64,000 nucleotides of DNA, taken from Tetragonia tetragonoides (Eukaryota; Streptophyta; Magnoliopsida; Caryophyllales; Aizoaceae). The notes beneath the pieces were generated by a model. That model was given only the letters and a program-made list of their open reading frames with translations, was not told the origin of the DNA and ran no database searches. How positions within the stretch are numbered: position 1 is the first letter of the stretch; every line of letters begins with the position of its first letter. Location of the stretch: the NCBI GenBank assembly GCA_038025085.1, contig CM076148.1, forward strand, positions 21,308,501-21,372,500, written 5' to 3'. Positions 59,235 to 64,000 of the stretch are shown in pieces. A program made the translations under genes and the position numbers.

Positions 59235-62200
59235 ATGGATTTGGATAATTTTGCTTGTTGGAATGTGAGGGGTCTTAATGGGCCTGTAAAGCAAAAGGAT
59301 GTCTCCTACTTTTGCTTGAAGAATAAATTGGGGCGGTTTGGTATGGTGGAGACTAAAATTAGGAATAATAATTTGCCTTTTTGTTTCAATAAAATGTTTT
59401 CAGCTTGGGGATCATACATGAATCATGACTTTGACCATAGGGGTAGGATTTGGGTAGTCTGGCACCCAGGTATTTTTCAAGTTGATGTTGTCCCTGCTAC
59501 AGCTCAGATTGTTCATTGTAAAGTGTTTCATATGGCTTCTCAGAAGCTTTTTCATGCATCATTTGTTTATGGCTACAACTCAATAGAGGAGAGGAAGGAT
59601 TTGTGGGCTTGTTTGAGATCTATTAGTGACACCATGGTGACTCCCTGGATTATCCTTGGGGACTTCAATAGTGTCCTGCAGTCAGATGATAGAGCAGGAG
59701 GGAATAGGGTTTCCTATTCTAAAGTTGTGGATTTTAGACATTGTGTTGATCATTGCACCTGGACTGAATTGAAGAGAATTGGAGGTAGATACTCATGGAG
59801 TAATAAGCAGGAAGATAATCATAAAATGTACTCCAAGCTTGATTGGGTTTTTGTGAATGAGGAATGGATGATTGAGTTTCCTGATTGTGTGGTACATGCA
59901 ATGCTAGATGATGCTTCTAATCACACCCCTCTCCTGATAAATTTCTTCAACTTTTCTACCTTGGGGAAGATACCATTCAGATTTTTCAATTTGTGGACAC
60001 TTTTTGAAAGATTTTCAGATCTTGTTATGGAAGCTTGGTGCTCCTATATCAGGGGCTGCAAAATGTTATGTGTTGTCAATAAGCTCCAGCAACTGCAGAA
60101 AACCTTTAAGGGTATTAATGTAGTTGAGTTTGGGGATATACAAACTAGGACTGACCAGGCTAGAGCATGTATGTAGTCTGTTCAATTACAGATCCAACAG
60201 GATCCTTTTAATACAGCACTACAACAAGAAGAAAAAGCAGCAGTTGCAGAATACAGGAAGCTCTCCTATGCCTTGGAGAGGTTCTATCAGCAAAAGAGCA
60301 AGGTTGAAGCAAGGGGATCTTAATACCAAATATTATCATGCTGTTATTAAACAGAGAAGACACAAGAATAGGGTTATTGTTATTTCTAATGAAGTCGGGG
60401 AGGTGATCACAGACTACAATGAGGTAATCAAGACATTTTGTGGGTTCTATGAAGGTATGCTTGGCAGCAAAAGCTCGAGAACTACTGCTGCAAGACAGGA
60501 AATTATACAAGCTAGAGCCACTCTAACCACAGCTCATAAGCTCACTCTTCTGCAACCTTTTACAAGGAAGGAGGTGAAGGATGCTTTATTCTCAATACCA
60601 TCTGAAAAGTGTGCAGGCCTTGGTGGTTTCAATTCTGGTTTTTTCAAGAAAGCATGGGAGATTGTTGGTGAGGAGGTTAGTGATGCTATACTTGACTTTT
60701 TCAAATCTGGCAAGTTACTTTCTCAGCTAAACTCAACTGTTATTACTCTTGTTCCTAAAGTAGATAACCCTCTGAAACCCAGTGAATTTAGACCTATAGC
60801 ATGCTGTAATACTCTGTATAAGGTGATCTCTAAGCTGCTTTGTTCTAGAATGAGTAAGATTTTGCCTGATATTGTTAGTGAGAATCAAGGAGCTTTTGTT
60901 GCTGGTAGAAACATAGGCCATAGTATCATGATAATCCAAGATCTCATTAGACTTTATAGAAGAGCAAATATCTCCCCAAGATGTATGATGAAGATTGACT
61001 TGAGGAAAGCGTATGATATAGTGGATTGGGAATTTGTTAGAGAGATGCTTTCTGGGTTAGGGTTCCCTTCTCAGTTTGTGCACTGTATTATGATATGTAT
61101 CACTTCCCCTAGTTTTACTTTGAATATAAATGGGAGATTGCATGGTCAGTTTAGTGGAGTAGGGACTGAGATGGTGATTTCCCTATGAAATACCTTGGAA
61201 TGCCCGTGTACCCTGTAAAATGGTCTAAAATGGGATGTTAAGCAGCAAATCAGTGCCTTAACTGGGTTTGTTGATGGTGATTTCCCTATGAAATACCTTG
61301 GAATGCCCGTGTACCCTGTAAAATGGTCTAAAATGGATTGTATGTTTCTTGTGGGTAAGATTACAGCTAGAATCCACAGCTGGTCTACTAGACACATGTC
61401 CTTGACAGGGAGAGCTCAGCTTGTTAATTCAGTGTTATACACAATGCATGTGTATTGGGCATCCATCTTTATCTTGCCCCAATCAGTCATCAAGAGTATT
61501 GAGCAAGTATGCAGGAACTTCCTATGGGGGTAAAGTACTCAGAAAACAAAAATTCCTCTTATAGTTTGGGAAAACATCTATATGCCTAAAAGAATAGGGG
61601 GTTTGAATGTGAAGAGCTGTAGAATTTGGAACAAGGTTGCAATTGGGAAGCACCTATGGGCTATTGCTAGCAAAAAGGATAGCTTATGGGTGAAATGGGT
61701 CGATTCTATATACTTAAAAGGGCATGACCTCTATGATCACAGGGTACCAACTGATTCAAGCTGGTACTGGAAGAAGCTCATGAAAGTCAGGGGTGAAACA
61801 GGGGGTATTTGTGGCTCTAATACCTGGCCTGTCAACAAAGATGGGCTGTATACAGTCAAAATGAGTTATGATCTTCTCCTGGGAGAGCACGATAAATTTA
61901 ATGCAGCTGCTCTTACTTGGGGTAAGTACTCAGTGCCTAGACATGCCATCTTTTGCTGGTTGGTACTGAAGGGAAGAATACTTACTCGAGATAGGTTTGT
62001 TAAGATGGGTTGTCCTATTGCTGATCAGAAGTGCCCCCTATGTAATGTTTACAATGAAACAATTTCACACCTCTTTTTTGACTGCTCTATATCTAGACAA
62101 GTTGTGAATGAGATATGTTCCTGGATCAGATGCACTGCATGGCCAAGTAGTTACCAGGCCTGACCTCAATAGCTTATGAAGCGTAGAGGAAGCAAACAAA

Positions 62201-62403
62201 GGAAGTGGATCTTTTTTGCTATGGCTGCAGCTGTCATTTATTACCTTTGGATTGCAAAAAATCGAACCGTTTTCTCAAATCAGAAGGTGGAAGCTTTAAG
62301 TATTATGACCCAGATTAAAAATGTCATGAAGTATAGAATTACATGTATTAAACCCCAAGCTGTAAAAGCTAAAGATGTAGGTCTCTTTAATGTTTTCTGT
62401 TAA
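59235..62403 (+). pseudogene. LINE ORF2 lacking the RT catalytic core
   Basis: The endonuclease starts MDLDNFACWNVRGLNG, with the catalytic Glu in MVETK and Asp in GDFN. The usual SDH motif reads SNH (ASNHTPLL), so a catalytic Asp is lost. TAG at 60,174 and a frameshift near 60,300 follow. RT runs through motif A (KIDLRKAYDIVDW) to about 61,160. The next roughly 330 bp expected from LINE-2, including the GLRQG block and FADD box, are missing. A 64-bp tandem duplication lies at the junction. Later stops are at 61,531, 62,161 and 62,170. The zf-RVT finger (CPLCNVYNETISHLFFDC) remains. Confidence 0.92.
61170..61336 (+). repeat. 64-bp direct duplication at a LINE deletion junction
   Basis: Positions 61170-61233 and 61273-61336 are identical, 103 bp apart, beginning GATGGTGATTTCCC and ending TCTAAAATGG. 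The first copy sits where the deleted RT core should be, the second in its natural place. Confidence 0.95.
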
Positions 62404-62573
62404 TTTTAGCACTGACTCTTGATTAATATGTTTCAAGTACCCCTTCTAAAAGGTGTCTTGGGCATAGGTATCTCCCTCTTTGCTTTGTATGAGATGTTTT
62501 GTTGGCATGTCCTTTTGGTAATGAAGAAGCTATCTTTTACCAAAAAAAAAAAAAAAAAAACCTTTGATAATCA

Positions 62574-63002
62574 CTTGCGCTGTCGCGCACCCTGCACCTT
62601 GGATGATTTGATGCTGACAGTTGACACTACTAAAAAGAAGCAACAACAAGCAAGACAAATTTTTAATTGAACTGTATACTGGTCGGTCTTTCCTAATACC
62701 AAGCCCAAGCCGTTTAAGCTCAAGGAACCCTAAACACACACACTCCCTCAAATCATCGCCATTGGAGCTTGAAAAACGTTTCTCTTTCTCAGTTTCTCTC
62801 GTCTCAAGTGGTTAAAGGGTCAAGATGAGTCACTCTCCTACTCCAATTGGAGCACCTTTGGAGGTATTTAATATAATTTAATTTAACTTTTTTCAGTAAG
62901 GTAATTAGCATTTTTTTCTTCCATACCCTTGAAGAACTATCTGTTGGCCACTGTAAATTATGTGTATGGATTGTTGTTAGTATCTTCACTCTTAAAATAT
63001 AA
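62574..63002 (+). promoter_or_regulatory. Promoter-leader region of the WAP gene with probable leader intron
   Basis: From about 62,700 the sequence is CA/CT-rich (CTAAACACACACACTCCCTC, TTTCTCTTTCTCAG), like plant leaders. An out-of-frame ATG at 62,825 opens a short frame (MSHSPTPIGAPLE) that meets a GT at 62,862. A plausible acceptor TTGTTGTTAG lies at about 62,971-62,980, 22 bases before the coding ATG, so a leader intron is likely. Less than 150 bp separates this from the LINE-3 tail, so the LINE may have displaced or replaced promoter sequence. Confidence 0.5.
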
Positions 63003-64000
63003 ATGGAAAGTGCTGAGGTTTCACAGAGTACCGGGGTTTCCAGAATTGGCATGGGTATGGATTATAATTGTAATGATAATTATTCTAGTGTTGAAGACAA
63101 TAAGAATTTGGAGGGTAGTAGTATCCTTGATGATTTAGATTCGTATATGGAGGATATAAATGACCGTCTCACGATTTCGAGGATGGTAAGTGATTCTGTT
63201 ATTAAGGGCATGGTGAATGCTGTGTCACAAGAAGCAGCTGAAGTAGTAGCCGCAAAAGACTTGGAAGTAGCTGGGTTGAAAGAAGCATTGTTGCGCCATC
63301 AGCGTGTTGGTTTTGGTGAATTTGGCGCTTCTGTTTCCCCACGAAGCCACGATGAGCAAAAGCTTCAAAAATATGGTATGTCTTATGGTTTTGCTAATAA
63401 TAATGGCTTCGTAGAGCATGACAATCTGAGAGATTCTTTATGCTTTCTGAACCGGACTGCTAAAGAACAACTCGAAAAGCTTGGAAAATGTATTGCAATT
63501 CCAAAAGGGGATAATTCTGAGGAGATTAGTTCTGCAACTGACGTGGTAAATGCTGACATGGGTAGTGCTTTTTACTCGTTGAAAGCTACACTAGAAGCTA
63601 TGTCTCAGCAAGTGGATGTGATTGCATATGTCCAGGACTCGAAGTTGGACCAGGAGATTCGTGAAGAAGTGGAAGTAATGGTTTTGAGCACCATTTTTGG
63701 GAGCATACAGGAGGATTATGAAAGACGCGTATGGGATGTGAACACGGTTTTAGGTTTGGTTGATAGGTTCAAAGAAATTTCCAGTCTACGTCATGAGTTA
63801 GATTCAATTCACAACTGTTTAGTTGGTTCTGAGCACGGGCATCTCAATTCACAAGACTCACAGGAAATTGATCATTTTCATCGCAAAGTTTTGAGCAGCC
63901 ATGGTTTGACTTCTGGCTCCCTTTGGGATAGAAATCGTAAACGTGAAGAATCTAAAATGACCATGCCAGAGACTTTGGAGACTTCGCAGTTGAATCACAT
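63003..64000 (+). CDS. WAP: WPP domain-associated protein (5' part, runs off window)
   Basis: A single open frame of 332 codons from ATG 63,003 (MESAEVSQSTGVSRIGMG) to the window edge with no stop or intron. It contains the family-typical SYMEDINDRLTISRMVSD, SVIKGMVNAVSQEAAEVVA, and LEVAGLKEALLRHQ segments, followed by long Glu/Lys/Leu-rich stretches likely to form coiled coil. The tomato family member binds the WPP domain of MAF1 and locates to nuclear envelope and Golgi; this function is carried over by homology. The start was chosen as the most 5' ATG in frame downstream of a plausible acceptor. An alternative ATG is 16 codons on. The family assignment is from recalled motif similarity, so a related coiled-coil protein is possible. 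Confidence 0.75.
   Translation, partial: MESAEVSQSTGVSRIGMGMDYNCNDNYSSVEDNKNLEGSSILDDLDSYMEDINDRLTISRMVSDSVIKGMVNAVSQEAAEVVAAKDLEVAGLKEALLRHQRVGFGEFGASVSPRSHDEQKLQKYGMSYGFANNNGFVEHDNLRDSLCFLNRTAKEQLEKLGKCIAIPKGDNSEEISSATDVVNADMGSAFYSLKATLEAMSQQVDVIAYVQDSKLDQEIREEVEVMVLSTIFGSIQEDYERRVWDVNTVLGLVDRFKEISSLRHELDSIHNCLVGSEHGHLNSQDSQEIDHFHRKVLSSHGLTSGSLWDRNRKREESKMTMPETLETSQLNH

Larger units (their letters stand above)
57856..62560 (+). mobile_element. Nearly full-length but inactive L1-type LINE (LINE-3)
   Basis: Has both ORF1 and ORF2, a short 5' leader and a 19-base poly(A) at 62,542-62,560. CCTTTGTTATCA (57844-57855) and CCTTTGATAATCA (62561-62573) may be the target duplication with drift. ORF1's stop and ORF2's start abut (TAG then ATG at 59,232-59,237). 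An internal deletion has removed the RT catalytic core. Its tail ends about 0.15 kb before the probable leader of the WPP domain-associated protein gene on the same strand. Confidence 0.92.

Overview
The window is nuclear DNA of a eudicot plant. Coding sequence is sparse and intron-rich, introns and intergenic DNA are AT-rich, and transposable elements of nearly every plant class are nested in one another. The only intact genes recognised encode an AGD12/ZAC-type ArfGAP with a C2 domain and a WPP domain-associated protein. Species cannot be fixed from the sequence. A Caryophyllales/Amaranthaceae origin is only a guess.

Layout: 1-3.5 kb is AT-rich repeat DNA with a terminal-inverted-repeat (TIR) element and trinucleotide arrays. 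3.5-6.95 kb is a dead 5'-truncated L1-type LINE. 7.08-11.86 kb is a 2.39 kb tandem duplication carrying a TIR element. 12.9-22.3 kb is a minus-strand partial pseudogene copy (last five coding exons) of the AGD12-like gene. One of its exons is split by a 5.0 kb LTR-retroelement complex whose parts are circularly permuted. 23.3-28.9 kb is a decayed Ty3/gypsy element (minus strand) with a 3.35 kb solo-LTR-like insertion inside its reverse transcriptase. 28.9-36.9 kb repeats the pseudogene segment and forms the 3' half of the intact AGD12-like gene, whose eight coding exons run on the minus strand from 45,056 to 31,992 with a 5' non-coding exon near 46.8 kb. Its introns are loaded with LINE fragments, MULE-like elements, a SINE and MITEs. 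47-54.4 kb is intergenic repeat DNA, including a TIR element with an (AAT)n core and a solo LTR inside it. 54.5-56.5 kb is a second LINE. 56.8-57.8 kb is a second copy of the (AAT)-core element. 57.86-62.56 kb is a nearly full-length but broken LINE whose poly(A) tail ends about 0.15 kb before the putative leader of the WPP domain-associated protein gene. That coding region opens at 63,003 and runs off the window.

The two arms of the AGD12 segmental duplication act as filled and empty sites for each other, so many insertions can be bounded and ordered. The most unusual structure is the retroelement at 15,715-20,734. Two direct LTRs flank an inverted unit in the order gag N-part, PBS, LTR, PPT, gag C-part, and the gag break carries a 5-bp target duplication. 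That is the expected signature of a one-LTR circle opened within gag.
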